From: Rhodoferax ferrireducens
Lineage (GTDB): Bacteria > Pseudomonadota > Gammaproteobacteria > Burkholderiales > Burkholderiaceae_C
Assembly: GCA_002083775.1 (NCBI GenBank)
Contig: MTEI01000006.1
Location: forward strand, 1-62,320
Reading direction: 5' to 3'
Length of the DNA stretch: 62,320 nt
This document shows, piece by piece, positions 17,490 to 27,129 of the stretch (position 1 is its first letter; every line of letters starts with the position of its first letter). The translations under genes were made by a program, and so were the position numbers. The notes under the pieces are model-generated. The model ran no database searches, was not told the DNA's origin, and saw only the letters and a program-made list of their open reading frames with translations.

Positions 17490-20015
17490 TCAATTGAGCA
17501 GACGTGACGGATTGGCCTGAATTTCGCCCAGGGCCGAGCGCGTGGCGCGTGCGGTCAGCGGCTCGTCTTCCTGCGGCTCCAGTAAACCCACCTGCAAATA
17601 AGCCGCCAGGCGTGGCGTCTGGAACAGATAACTGTGCCCGAGGCTGTTGGCAAACAGGTGCAAGTGGCTTAGCGGGCTGCGCCAGACAAACTGCACCTGT
17701 GCCACGTTGGACTTGTAGTTCAGCTCAAACCAGGAGCCCAGGGCCAGATCGCGTGCCCACTCCAGCATCACCTTGTTGGCCTTGCCGCCACCCTCGCTGA
17801 TGACATCCAGATCGGTGGTCTCGACGCCCAGCAATTCCTCGATGTTTTCGGTGTCTAGCGGCAGCTCTTCACCGCCGTCATCACTGATGTAGTCGTCCAG
17901 CTCTGCCAGCCGTTGACCCAGCGCCTGGATCTGCTCGTCGGCAATGGCCTCGGTCTTGGCCATGAAGGCATCCGCCAAGGTGTCGCTGATGACCTTGATG
18001 TGCGCCTCTTGAGCCGAGCGCACGATCCCCAGGCGGGTCATGCCGTCGCGCAGGTTTTGAAGCAAGCCCGACAGACCGGCAATGACCCTGGCGCGATCGG
18101 CGCGGTTGGGCTTGGCACTGGCCGCCCAGATCAGGTCGGTAGCGGTCTTTTTGAGCATCAGGGTCTCTTCATGCTGTTTGCCCTGGCGCACCGTGGACAC
18201 CGCCATCACCTCGGCCCAGACCTTGAACAGGAAAGAACGAATCTCTTCGCGAACCGGCATGTCCTTGAGCTGGTCGCGCAGCTCGATGGTGTACTGAATG
18301 GCCAGCGTTTCTTTTTGTTCGAGCTGCTCGGCCACCCCCATCACCTTCTGCGCCGACGGTTTCTTGGCCAGGTGTTTTTTCAGGAACTGCTGAAACTCCT
18401 CGTACACACGTTTGTAAACACGGTCGCCGGTTTCAGGGTATTGCTCCACCACCTGCACCACGCGCTTGATTTCCGCCTCCAGGGCCTCGGTGCTGATGCC
18501 ACTGGAGTCGAACCCCAGCACGCACGAACCCATGTGGTCAATCAGTTGGCGCGCCGGGTGATCGAGCTTGTTGAAGAAGTCCGGGTCGGCCAGGGCAATG
18601 CGCAACACCGGCATTTGCAGACGCGCAAACCAGACGCGTGCACCTGGCGGAATACGGTCTTCTTGCAAGATGGACTGGAACATCAGGGCCACCAGTTCGA
18701 TGATGGCTTTTTCGTTGTCGGTCTCGGCTTTACCTTTGAGGTCGGTGGATTGTTGCCGCAGCTCGGTGGCCATTTGTGCCACAGCCACCGGGTAGACAAC
18801 CTGTCCGCCGCCTTCAGAGGTGACAAACTGAACGTCCGGCAGCCGCGGCTGCTGGGCGATCGCCATCATCAGCGGCGCTGAAGGCCCTGAATAGGCCACG
18901 GGCCCGGCACCGCTGGCGGCGGCAGACCCCATCCCCGCCACGCCACCGGCCAATTGCCCGGGATAAACGCCACCTGGGTAGCCAGGTTCGCCGGACATGA
19001 CGCCGCCGCCCGCAGGCAGGTAACCGCCACCACTGGAACCGGCAGGCACAAAGCCACCTGATCCGCCACCCGTGCGGCCACCGGGCACAAACCCCGCCGA
19101 GGCCGCGCCACCAGGCGGCGCACTCTCCAGAAACGCACCACTGAGCAGCCGACCGACCTGCTCCATCAAGCCTTGTGCACGACCATAAAAACCACCCGCC
19201 CGACCGGTGGGCGACCCAATGCGTGCGCCACCCCGGTTCTGCGCCGGGGGTTGCGCCCCGGCAGACTGGTCTGAAGCACGGCGTTGCGGCGCAGCCGCGG
19301 GCGCCTGCGCTGGCGACGGTGCCGGCTGCTGTTGCGGGTAAGGCTGGTTCACGTCCTCCAACGAGGAGGCGCTGGTTGGGGAGCCAAATTCAATCACCGG
19401 AAGGACGCCCAGCTTGATCAGCTCTTCGTTGCAGCCAGTGCAGGCTTTGTCAACATGTTCATTCAGGTGTTGCTGCACCACGGGGGACACCAGTTGCCAG
19501 GCTTCGCGCGACAAACCTGCGGCCTCCCACTGCTCCACAACATGCAGGATCAGCACCTCCGGGTGCACGATGTCACGGGTCGGCAAGGGCTGGTTGCTGT
19601 TGAGGTACTTGAGCCGTTTGCGCAAGTCGTTGACAGGTTCCGCCCCCTTTTCCATCAGGTTCAAGGCCATGCGCGAAGCAATGATCTTGTTCTCGACCAC
19701 GTCTGTGCCCAGCAACTCCAGTTCCAGACCCGCACGGGCTGACGGGATGGCCGACTTCTGATCGGCCACCAGCGCCGCCTGCCAGGCTTTGAGTGTCCCT
19801 TCCTGCCAGCGCGTCTTGAACCGCTGGTAAGCCATCCAGGCATCACGGCGCACCTGTGACTCTCGCGAAGGCACGGCTTCGTCCAACAAGTTACGCAGAC
19901 GGTCCTGAACCTTGTCCAGCAGGATCGACATCGACGCGCTGAGTTGCGTCACCAAACGCTGACGCACCTGGAGAGCCAGCCTGGCCTGCGAGGGGTTTAG
20001 CGGGACGGTGGCCAT
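17490..20015 (-). CDS. DUF1631 family protein with Gly-rich linker
   Basis: An 841-residue protein of the DUF1631 family, whose function is unknown. Predicted helical regions at about 1-215 and 390-841 are separated by a low-complexity Pro/Ala/Gln then Gly-rich linker. The linker contains imperfect repeats of the type GGFVPAG and GGYLPAG. A CxxC pair (CTGC, about residue 190) is present. It starts 15 bp after secF on the same strand and converges on smg with almost no spacer. No signal peptide or membrane segment is evident. Confidence 0.85.
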   Translation of the reverse strand: MATVPLNPSQARLALQVRQRLVTQLSASMSILLDKVQDRLRNLLDEAVPSRESQVRRDAWMAYQRFKTRWQEGTLKAWQAALVADQKSAIPSARAGLELELLGTDVVENKIIASRMALNLMEKGAEPVNDLRKRLKYLNSNQPLPTRDIVHPEVLILHVVEQWEAAGLSREAWQLVSPVVQQHLNEHVDKACTGCNEELIKLGVLPVIEFGSPTSASSLEDVNQPYPQQQPAPSPAQAPAAAPQRRASDQSAGAQPPAQNRGGARIGSPTGRAGGFYGRAQGLMEQVGRLLSGAFLESAPPGGAASAGFVPGGRTGGGSGGFVPAGSSGGGYLPAGGGVMSGEPGYPGGVYPGQLAGGVAGMGSAAASGAGPVAYSGPSAPLMMAIAQQPRLPDVQFVTSEGGGQVVYPVAVAQMATELRQQSTDLKGKAETDNEKAIIELVALMFQSILQEDRIPPGARVWFARLQMPVLRIALADPDFFNKLDHPARQLIDHMGSCVLGFDSSGISTEALEAEIKRVVQVVEQYPETGDRVYKRVYEEFQQFLKKHLAKKPSAQKVMGVAEQLEQKETLAIQYTIELRDQLKDMPVREEIRSFLFKVWAEVMAVSTVRQGKQHEETLMLKKTATDLIWAASAKPNRADRARVIAGLSGLLQNLRDGMTRLGIVRSAQEAHIKVISDTLADAFMAKTEAIADEQIQALGQRLAELDDYISDDGGEELPLDTENIEELLGVETTDLDVISEGGGKANKVMLEWARDLALGSWFELNYKSNVAQVQFVWRSPLSHLHLFANSLGHSYLFQTPRLAAYLQVGLLEPQEDEPLTARATRSALGEIQANPSRLLN

Positions 20016-20030
20016 GCTGCGAACAACGGC

Positions 20031-20987
20031 TTAGACCGTGGCTCCGGCGTTGGGGTCGTTCGGGTCCAGGTCTTTTTTGGCGACCGGGCCCTTGACCAGG
20101 TCTTCACGCTGAATACCGAGCCACATGGCGATGGCCGCCGCAACGAACACCGACGAATAGATGCCAAACAGAATGCCGATAGTCAGCGCCAGCGCAAAGT
20201 AGTGCAACGTGGCCCCGCCAAATAGCAACATGGACAGCACCATCATCTGGGTGGAGCCGTGGGTGATGATGGTGCGGCTGATGGTGGAGGTGATGGCGTT
20301 GTTGATGATTTCCACCGTACTCATCTTGCGGTAGCGGCGAAAATTCTCACGAATCCGGTCAAAAATAACCACCGACTCGTTCACTGAATACCCCAGCACC
20401 GCCAGCACGGCGGCCAGCACGGGCAGCGAAAACTCCCACTGGAAAAACGCGAAAAAACCCAGGATGATGATCACGTCATGCAAGTTGGCAACAATCGCCG
20501 CCACGGCAAACTTCCACTCAAAACGTATCGCCAGGTAGATCATGATGCCAACCACCACACACGCCAGCGCTTTCAACCCGTCTGCCGCCAATTCGTCGCC
20601 CACCTGGGGGCCAACAAACTCGGCTCGCCGCATGGTGGCGCTGGCATCCGCTGCCTGCAACGCCGCCATGACCTGGTTGCTTTGTTGCGCTGAACTGACG
20701 CCTTTGCGCACCGGCAAACGAATCAGCACATCACGCGAGGTGCCGAAGTTTTGTACCTGCACATCTTCAAAGCCGAGCTTGGCCACGGTGTCGCGCACCA
20801 CCGTCAGATCTGCCGGCTGGCTGTAAGTCACTTCCAGCAGGGTGCCGCCGGTGAACTCCACCGACAGGTGCAGCCCACGCGAAAAGAGGAAAAATACCGC
20901 TGCCAGAAACGTGACCAGTGAGACCACGTTGAAAGCCAGGGCATGGCGCATGAAAGGGATGTCGCGCCTGATCCGAAAAAATTCCAT
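20031..20987 (-). CDS. secF: Protein translocase subunit SecF
   Basis: A 318-residue membrane protein with a first transmembrane segment at about 16-36, a periplasmic domain beginning with the SecF motif VEFTGGTLLEV, and a C-terminal five-helix bundle (GYSVNESVVIFDRIREN). With SecD it uses the proton motive force to help release exported proteins at the periplasmic face. It begins 11 bp after secD. Confidence 0.97.
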   Translation of the reverse strand: MEFFRIRRDIPFMRHALAFNVVSLVTFLAAVFFLFSRGLHLSVEFTGGTLLEVTYSQPADLTVVRDTVAKLGFEDVQVQNFGTSRDVLIRLPVRKGVSSAQQSNQVMAALQAADASATMRRAEFVGPQVGDELAADGLKALACVVVGIMIYLAIRFEWKFAVAAIVANLHDVIIILGFFAFFQWEFSLPVLAAVLAVLGYSVNESVVIFDRIRENFRRYRKMSTVEIINNAITSTISRTIITHGSTQMMVLSMLLFGGATLHYFALALTIGILFGIYSSVFVAAAIAMWLGIQREDLVKGPVAKKDLDPNDPNAGATV

Positions 20988-20998
20988 GGTTGCTTCCC

Positions 20999-22879
20999 TT
21001 AGTCAGCCTTGACGGCGGTACCGGAGTCGGGCCGCCAAATGGTGCCAATCGACACGGTCTTGAGCCGGTTTTTACGCCCGTACCACAAATTCACCACACC
21101 GCGTGAGAAAAACACGCCGGAAAACATGCTGGTCATGATACCCAAACAATGCACCACTGCAAAGCCTCGCACCGGCCCGGAACCAAAGGCCAACAAGGCC
21201 AGACCGGCGATCAGGGTGGTGATGTTGGAGTCGAAAATTGTCGCCCAGGCGCGGTCGTAACCGGTGTGAATGGCCGCCTGCGCCGAGGCCCCGTTGCGCA
21301 ATTCTTCACGGATACGCTCGTTGATCAGCACGTTGGCATCAATCGCCATGCCCAGCACCAGCGCCATGGCCGCCATGCCGGGCAGGGTCAGTGTGGCTTG
21401 CAACATCGACAGCACCGCCACCAACAGCAGCAGGTTGAAGGCCAGCGCAATACTGGAAAACACGCCAAACAGCATGTAATACACACACATAAAGGCCGCC
21501 ACGGCCAGAAAACCCCAGGTGACGCTGTTGAAGCCCTTGGCGATGTTTTCTGCCCCCAGGCTCGGGCCGATGGTGGTTTCTTCGATGATCTCCATGGGCG
21601 CTGCCAGCGAACCGGCGCGCAGCAGCAGCGAGGTGTCATTGGCTTCCATGGTGGTCATGCGGCCCGAGATCTGCACCCGCCCGCCACCAATTTCGTCACG
21701 AATCACCGGCGCTGTCACCACCTCCCCCTTGCCTTTTTCAAACAACAGGATGGCCATGCGCTTGCCAACGTTTTCACGCGTCACATCGCGAAAGATGCGC
21801 GTGCCCTTGGCATCCAGATTCAGGTTGACGGTGGGTTCCTGCGTCTGGCCGTCAAAGCCAGGCTGGGCATCGGTGAGGTTTTCGCCGGTCAGGATGACCT
21901 GTTTCTTGACGATCACCGGCTGCCCGTTGCGCTCCAGGTAACGCTCGGAGCCCAGCGGCACCATGCCGGTACCGGCTTCGGCGGCGCGAGCTTCAGCGCT
22001 TTCATCGACCATGCGCACTTCCAGCGTGGCGGTGCGGCCCAGAATGTCCTTGGCTTTGGCGGTGTCTTGCACCCCTGGCAACTGCACCACGATGCGGTCC
22101 AGCCCTTGCTGCTGGATCACCGGCTCGGCCACACCCAGCTCATTGATCCGGTTGTGCAGGGTGGTGATGTTCTGCTTGAGCGCCTGGTCCTGAATGCGCC
22201 GTGCCGCCTCGGGTTTGATGGACGCGGTGAGTTTGAATTCGGCACCATCTGCCGCTTCAACCGTTTGCAGATCGGCAAACTGATCCAGAAAAACCGCTTG
22301 CGCGGCGGCCATCGTGGCCGCATCTCGGAACTTGACCTCTATGGCTTGGCCATCGCGGCTGATGCCGCTGTGGCGGATGTTTTTCTCACGCAAACTGGTG
22401 CGTACATCGCCCGAGAGAGATTCGGCACGTTTGGCCAACGCTGCCTGCATGTCCACCTGCAACATGAAGTGCACGCCACCGCGCAAATCCAGCCCGAGGT
22501 ACATCGGGGCCGCATGCAGCGACGTGAGCCAGGCCGGGGAGCGCGACACCAGATTGAGCGCCACAATAAAACTCGGGTTGGCAGCATCCGGCACCAGGGC
22601 CTTTTGAATCGCATCCTTGGCCTTGAGCTGGGCGTCGGTGGAACTCAGACGCACCTTGATGGAGGTGCCGTCGAGCACGACCTGGTCGGGCTCGATGGCA
22701 GCCAACTTCAAGGCCGCCTCCACCTGTGCCAGTGTGCTGCCATCGACCTTGACCAGCGTCTTGACAGAAGACACCTGCACTGCCGGTGATTCACCAAAAA
22801 AATTGGGCAGCGCATACAGGCCACCAACCAACAATGCCATCAGGATGACGACATACTTCCAGACCGGATAACGATTCAT
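20999..22879 (-). CDS. secD: Protein translocase subunit SecD
   Basis: A 626-residue protein with an N-terminal transmembrane segment (about 8-25), a large periplasmic region carrying LGLDLRGGVHFMLQVD, and a C-terminal five-helix bundle with AIDANVLINERIREEL. The length is normal for betaproteobacterial SecD. It lies between yajC and secF in the standard order. Confidence 0.97.
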   Translation of the reverse strand: MNRYPVWKYVVILMALLVGGLYALPNFFGESPAVQVSSVKTLVKVDGSTLAQVEAALKLAAIEPDQVVLDGTSIKVRLSSTDAQLKAKDAIQKALVPDAANPSFIVALNLVSRSPAWLTSLHAAPMYLGLDLRGGVHFMLQVDMQAALAKRAESLSGDVRTSLREKNIRHSGISRDGQAIEVKFRDAATMAAAQAVFLDQFADLQTVEAADGAEFKLTASIKPEAARRIQDQALKQNITTLHNRINELGVAEPVIQQQGLDRIVVQLPGVQDTAKAKDILGRTATLEVRMVDESAEARAAEAGTGMVPLGSERYLERNGQPVIVKKQVILTGENLTDAQPGFDGQTQEPTVNLNLDAKGTRIFRDVTRENVGKRMAILLFEKGKGEVVTAPVIRDEIGGGRVQISGRMTTMEANDTSLLLRAGSLAAPMEIIEETTIGPSLGAENIAKGFNSVTWGFLAVAAFMCVYYMLFGVFSSIALAFNLLLLVAVLSMLQATLTLPGMAAMALVLGMAIDANVLINERIREELRNGASAQAAIHTGYDRAWATIFDSNITTLIAGLALLAFGSGPVRGFAVVHCLGIMTSMFSGVFFSRGVVNLWYGRKNRLKTVSIGTIWRPDSGTAVKAD

Positions 22880-22929
22880 GACCGCCCTTCAGAGAACAAC
22901 TTGCCAGCCAGTGCCAGCTTCAAGACGGA

Positions 22930-23256
22930 TTATTTGATGCTGCCCTTGGGCAACACCTGCACCACCGAGCTGCGTTGCAGCTGAACTTCGACGCCATTGG
23001 CAATCTCAACGCTGATGAAACTCTCATTCAGCTTGGTCACCTTGCCAAGCAAACCACCAGCGGTGACCACTTCGTCACCTTTGGCCAGCGCTTCAACCAT
23101 GTTCTTGTGCTCCTTGGCCTTTTTCATTTGTGGGCGGATCATCACAAAATACAGAACCACAAACATCAACACCAGGGGCAACATCCCCATCAGGGAGGAT
23201 TGCATGTCGCCTTGGGCGGCAGGCGCGGCTTGCGCAAATGCAGAAGAAATAAACAC
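22930..23256 (-). CDS. yajC: Preprotein translocase subunit YajC
   Basis: A 108-residue protein with one transmembrane segment (about 22-42; LVLMFVVLYFVMIRPQMKK) and the conserved soluble part KGDEVVTAGGLLGKV. It is the small accessory subunit of SecDF and starts the operon. Confidence 0.96.
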   Translation of the reverse strand: MFISSAFAQAAPAAQGDMQSSLMGMLPLVLMFVVLYFVMIRPQMKKAKEHKNMVEALAKGDEVVTAGGLLGKVTKLNESFISVEIANGVEVQLQRSSVVQVLPKGSIK

Positions 23257-23338
23257 AACGAACTCCAGATGTTCTAGGGATAAAAAAACAGCTCACCCGC
23301 AGGAAACACCTGAAAAGGCATCAGCGGGGCAACTTCTC

Positions 23339-23366
23339 ATTGTATGCGGCGCCTGTCAAGCGGCAA
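23339..23366 (-). promoter_or_regulatory. Candidate sigma-70 promoter of yajC-secDF
   Basis: On the minus strand TTGCCG and TACAAT are separated by 16 bases, placing a transcription start about 75 bp before yajC. A TTGACA also occurs, but only 9 bases from the -10 box. It lies at the end of the upstream oxidoreductase gene, so readthrough is also possible. Confidence 0.35.
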
Positions 23367-23371
23367 ATGCC

Positions 23372-26300
23372 CTAGGGGGCAGGCTCAGTGCCTCGCCAGC
23401 GGGCCAGCAAACCCTGCCATTTTTGCCGGGCTGCGGCAATATGCCGTGCCTTGACATGACCAAACCCCCTGATATCTTCCGGAATAGACGCGATGTCCAG
23501 CGCCAACCCGTAGCGCGCCTGGGCATCGGCCTGCCCCTGTACTGCCGTCAAACCTGCCAGCACCTCCGAGAGCGTGTGGCGGTAGGCCTGGATCAAAGCG
23601 CGCTCGGTGCGGCGCTCTTCGGTGCGGCCAAAGACGTCCCATGCCGTGCCGCGCAAGCCCTTGAGCTGCGCCAGCCACTTGAACGCCACCATGGTTGCAG
23701 GGCCGAAGTGACGCTTGACCCCTTCACCCTGCGCATTCTTTTTGGCCCAAAGTGGTGGTGCCAGATGAAACTGCAGTTGAAAGTCACCCTCAAACTGGCT
23801 GGCCAACTGGTGCGCGAAGCTGCCGTCGCTGTACAGGCGCGCCACCTCATACTCGTCCTTGTACGCCATCAGCTTGAACAGGTATCGCGCCACCGCTTCG
23901 CTCAGGGCTGTGCGGCCCCAGGCGGCATCCAGGCGCTGAACCTCGTCCACCACGGCCTGGTATTGGGCGGCATAGGCAGCGTTCTGGTAGGCCGTCAGGT
24001 AAGTCACGCGCTTGGCCACCCGCTCGGCCACCGACGGCTTTTTGACAAAGGCGATGACTTGCATCGCCTGAAACAATGCCTGCACCGCCGCCAGATCATG
24101 GGCGCAATGGCGCCCCCATTCAAAAGCAGCCTGGTTATTGGCCACCTGAACACCATTAAGCTCCATCGCACGCAGCAACGCCGCGCGACCCAGTGGCACC
24201 CGGCCTTGCTGCCAGGCGTAACCCAGCAGCAGCGGGTTGGTGTAGATGGCATCGCCCAGCGCCTGGCGCGCCACCCACTCGGCATCCAGCGACCCTAGCC
24301 CCTCAGCACCCACCGCTGTGCGGATGGCGGACTCGCAGGCGGCCTCGGGAAACTCCCAGTGCGTGTTGTGCACAAACGCGGCGGTCGGTGTGGCGTGGGT
24401 GTTGAGCGCCACATAGGTACGCCCGAATTGCATGACCGACAGGGTGCCCTTGCTGGCCGCCACGATGGCATCGCAAGCGATGACCAGATCGGCCTGCGCC
24501 AGCTCCACCTTGCTGGTAAAAATGTCCTGAGCGGCGTTGGCGATCTGCACATGGCTCCAGGTGGCACCGCCCTTTTGCGCCAGGCCACCCGAGTCCTGGG
24601 TGACCACTGCTTTGCCTTCCAGATGCGCAGCCATGCCCAGCAACTGCCCGATGGTGATGACGCCGGTACCACCAATGCCGCCTACCACCCCACCCCAGGC
24701 GCGCGCTGACAACTCGGGCAAGCGCGCCTCTGGCAACGGGGGCAAGCTGGCCAGCTTGCTGCCCTTGTCGGGCTTGGATTTTTTGAGCTGCCCACCTTTC
24801 ACCGTGACAAAGCTGGGGCAAAAACCTTTCACGCAACTGAAGTCCTTGTTACAGCTGTTCTGGTTGATGCTGCGCTTGCGGCCAAACTCGGTCTCCACGG
24901 GCTCCACACTCAGGCAGTTGGACTGCTCGCCGCAGTCACCACACCCCTCACACACCTGCTCATTGATCACCAGCCGCTCATCGGGCTCGGCCAGGCTGCC
25001 ACGTTTGCGCTTGCGGCGTTTTTCGGTGGCGCACATCTGGTCGTAAATGATGGCCGTGGTGCCTTTGATGTCCCTGAAAGCGCGCTGGACCGCGTCCAAC
25101 TCGTCGCGGTGGTGCACTGTCACACCGTCGGCCAGCGTCACGCCCCGGTATTTGGCCGGGTCATCGGTCACGATCACCAGCCGGGTCACGCCTTCGGACA
25201 GCAGGCTGCGCATGATCTGCAGCACGCTGTGGCCCTCTGCCCGTTCACCCACGCGCTGGCCGCCGGTCATGGCCACCGCGTCGTTGTACAAGATCTTGTA
25301 GGTGATGTTCACCCCGGCGGCAATGCTCTGGCGGATGGCCAGCAGGCCGCTGTGAAAGTAGGTGCCGTCGCCCAGATTGGCAAACACATGGGTGTCGGTC
25401 GTGAAGGGTTGCTGCCCGACCCAGGCCACGCCTTCACCGCCCATCTGGCTGAAGGTGCTGGTGGAGCGGTCCATCCACACCGTCATGTAATGGCAGCCAA
25501 TGCCTGCGAGCGCGCGCGAACCCTCGGGCACGCGGGTGCTGGTGTTGTGCGGGCAACCGCTGCAAAACCACGGCGTACGCTCGCCCGCGCCAGTTGTAAC
25601 CGCCTGCAACGCCTGCTCTTTGGCGGCCAGGTGCGCCACATGCTGGTCCATGCGCCGCTGCACTTCGGGTGGCACGCCCAGCTTGCCCAACCGCCGGGCA
25701 ATCGCCTTGGCCACCAGGGCAGGCGACAGGTCGGCGTTGGAGCGCAGCAAGGCCTGGCTGGCCGGGTTGGCCTGGCTCCATTCGCCACCGGCGCCGTCGG
25801 CATCGCCGTCAAACTTGCCCACCACTGTGGGCCGATCTTGCCAGTGGTACAGCTGCTCCTTGAGCTGGTATTCGATCATCTGGCGCTTTTCTTCCACCAC
25901 CAGAATCTCTTGCAAGCCTTGGGCAAAGTCGTGGGCGATGCTGGCCTCCAGCGGCCAGACCACATTGACCTTGTGCAGCCGGATGCCCAACCGACGGCAG
26001 ATGGCATCACTCAGCCCCAGATCGTGCAAAGCCTGGCGCGTGTCGTTGAAGGCTTTTCCGCTGGCGATGATGCCAAAGCGGTCTTGCGGCGTGGCCACCA
26101 CGTTGTGGTTGAGCCGGTTGGCGCGCACATACGCCAGTGCGGCATACCATTTGGTGTTCATCAGCCGCGCTTCCTGGTCCAGCGGCGCATCGGGCCAGCG
26201 GATGTGTACCCCGCCGTTGGGCATGGCAAAGTCTTCAGGCAGGATGATCTTCACGCGGTCGATCGCCACATCCACCGCGGCCGACGACTCCACCACCTCC

Positions 26301-26941
26301 TGAATCGTCTTCATACCCGCCCAAACGCCCGAAAAACGGCTCAGCGCCAGCGCGTGCAGGCCCATGTCCAGGATGCCCTGCACATCTGACGGGAAAAACA
26401 CCGGCAGGCCGCAGGCTTTGAAAATGTGGTCGCTCTGGTGCGCGGTGGTTGAGCTTTTGCTCACATGGTCATCGCCCGCCACCGCCAACACGCCACCCAA
26501 ACGCGCGGTGCCAGCGTTGTTGGCGTGTTTGAACACGTCCGAACTGCGGTCCACCCCCGGGCCCTTGCCATACCAGATGCCAAACACGCCGTCGTATTTT
26601 TGGGTGGCCGGGTACAGATCGAGCTGCTGTGTGCCCCATACGGCGGTGGCCGCCAGTTCCTCATTCACGCCGGGCTGGAACACGATGTGGTTGGCGTCGA
26701 GGTGGTTTTGCGCCGCCACCAGCGCCTGGTCGTAACCACCCAACGGCGAGCCACGGTAGCCGCTGATGAAACCTGCCGTGTTCAGCCCGGCCAGCGCATC
26801 ACGCTGGCGCTGCAACAGCGGCAAGCGCACCAGCGCCTGCACGCCGCTCATGAACGCGCGGCCCTGGGTCAGGGTGTATTTGTCGTCCAGCGTGGCGGGT
26901 GTACTCGCGCGCTGCGCAGACTCGGTCAACAGAGCATCCAT
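23372..26941 (-). CDS. Fused indolepyruvate-type 2-oxoacid ferredoxin oxidoreductase
   Basis: A 1189-residue fusion from the ATG at 26941, with GAGG upstream (an ATG at 27037 is possible). In order: a pyrimidine-binding/alpha region (FISGYRGSPLGGYDQ), a thiamine-diphosphate domain (PWFCSGCPHN near 462; GDGTYFHSG), an iron-sulfur segment near 664 (CEGCGDC, then CNKDFSCVKGFCP), a gamma-type domain near 750 (GGIGGTGVITIGQLLG) and a C-terminal family extension. Such fused enzymes decarboxylate aryl-pyruvates to acyl-CoA with ferredoxin in amino acid catabolism. The exact substrate cannot be read from sequence. The gene stands alone on minus between cheV and yajC. Confidence 0.9.
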   Translation of the reverse strand: MDALLTESAQRASTPATLDDKYTLTQGRAFMSGVQALVRLPLLQRQRDALAGLNTAGFISGYRGSPLGGYDQALVAAQNHLDANHIVFQPGVNEELAATAVWGTQQLDLYPATQKYDGVFGIWYGKGPGVDRSSDVFKHANNAGTARLGGVLAVAGDDHVSKSSTTAHQSDHIFKACGLPVFFPSDVQGILDMGLHALALSRFSGVWAGMKTIQEVVESSAAVDVAIDRVKIILPEDFAMPNGGVHIRWPDAPLDQEARLMNTKWYAALAYVRANRLNHNVVATPQDRFGIIASGKAFNDTRQALHDLGLSDAICRRLGIRLHKVNVVWPLEASIAHDFAQGLQEILVVEEKRQMIEYQLKEQLYHWQDRPTVVGKFDGDADGAGGEWSQANPASQALLRSNADLSPALVAKAIARRLGKLGVPPEVQRRMDQHVAHLAAKEQALQAVTTGAGERTPWFCSGCPHNTSTRVPEGSRALAGIGCHYMTVWMDRSTSTFSQMGGEGVAWVGQQPFTTDTHVFANLGDGTYFHSGLLAIRQSIAAGVNITYKILYNDAVAMTGGQRVGERAEGHSVLQIMRSLLSEGVTRLVIVTDDPAKYRGVTLADGVTVHHRDELDAVQRAFRDIKGTTAIIYDQMCATEKRRKRKRGSLAEPDERLVINEQVCEGCGDCGEQSNCLSVEPVETEFGRKRSINQNSCNKDFSCVKGFCPSFVTVKGGQLKKSKPDKGSKLASLPPLPEARLPELSARAWGGVVGGIGGTGVITIGQLLGMAAHLEGKAVVTQDSGGLAQKGGATWSHVQIANAAQDIFTSKVELAQADLVIACDAIVAASKGTLSVMQFGRTYVALNTHATPTAAFVHNTHWEFPEAACESAIRTAVGAEGLGSLDAEWVARQALGDAIYTNPLLLGYAWQQGRVPLGRAALLRAMELNGVQVANNQAAFEWGRHCAHDLAAVQALFQAMQVIAFVKKPSVAERVAKRVTYLTAYQNAAYAAQYQAVVDEVQRLDAAWGRTALSEAVARYLFKLMAYKDEYEVARLYSDGSFAHQLASQFEGDFQLQFHLAPPLWAKKNAQGEGVKRHFGPATMVAFKWLAQLKGLRGTAWDVFGRTEERRTERALIQAYRHTLSEVLAGLTAVQGQADAQARYGLALDIASIPEDIRGFGHVKARHIAAARQKWQGLLARWRGTEPAP

Positions 26942-27050
26942 GGTGTCGAGGCCTCGGTCAGGGTTGGGGCCAGCAGCCCAAGCCGAAGTGTAGGCAACCC
27001 GCCGCCTGCCTGCACATGGCCCAGACAACGGTTGCACAAGATTCGTGGAT

Positions 27051-27104
27051 TTATAAGAAAATAGCCTCTAGCCCTTTATGTATAAGGGCTAATAGCTATA
27101 TTAA
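27051..27104 (-). repeat. AT-rich palindromic element after the second cheV
   Basis: A nearly intact copy: GGCTATTTTCTTAT on the minus strand follows the perfect-arm palindrome around AGCCCTTTATGTATAAGGGCT, next to TAGCTAT. It sits between cheV and the oxidoreductase gene. On the minus strand the hairpin followed by a T-rich run could act as a terminator for cheV. Confidence 0.8.
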
Positions 27105-27129
27105 TTACAGCAAACCAAGCTTTTGCCGG

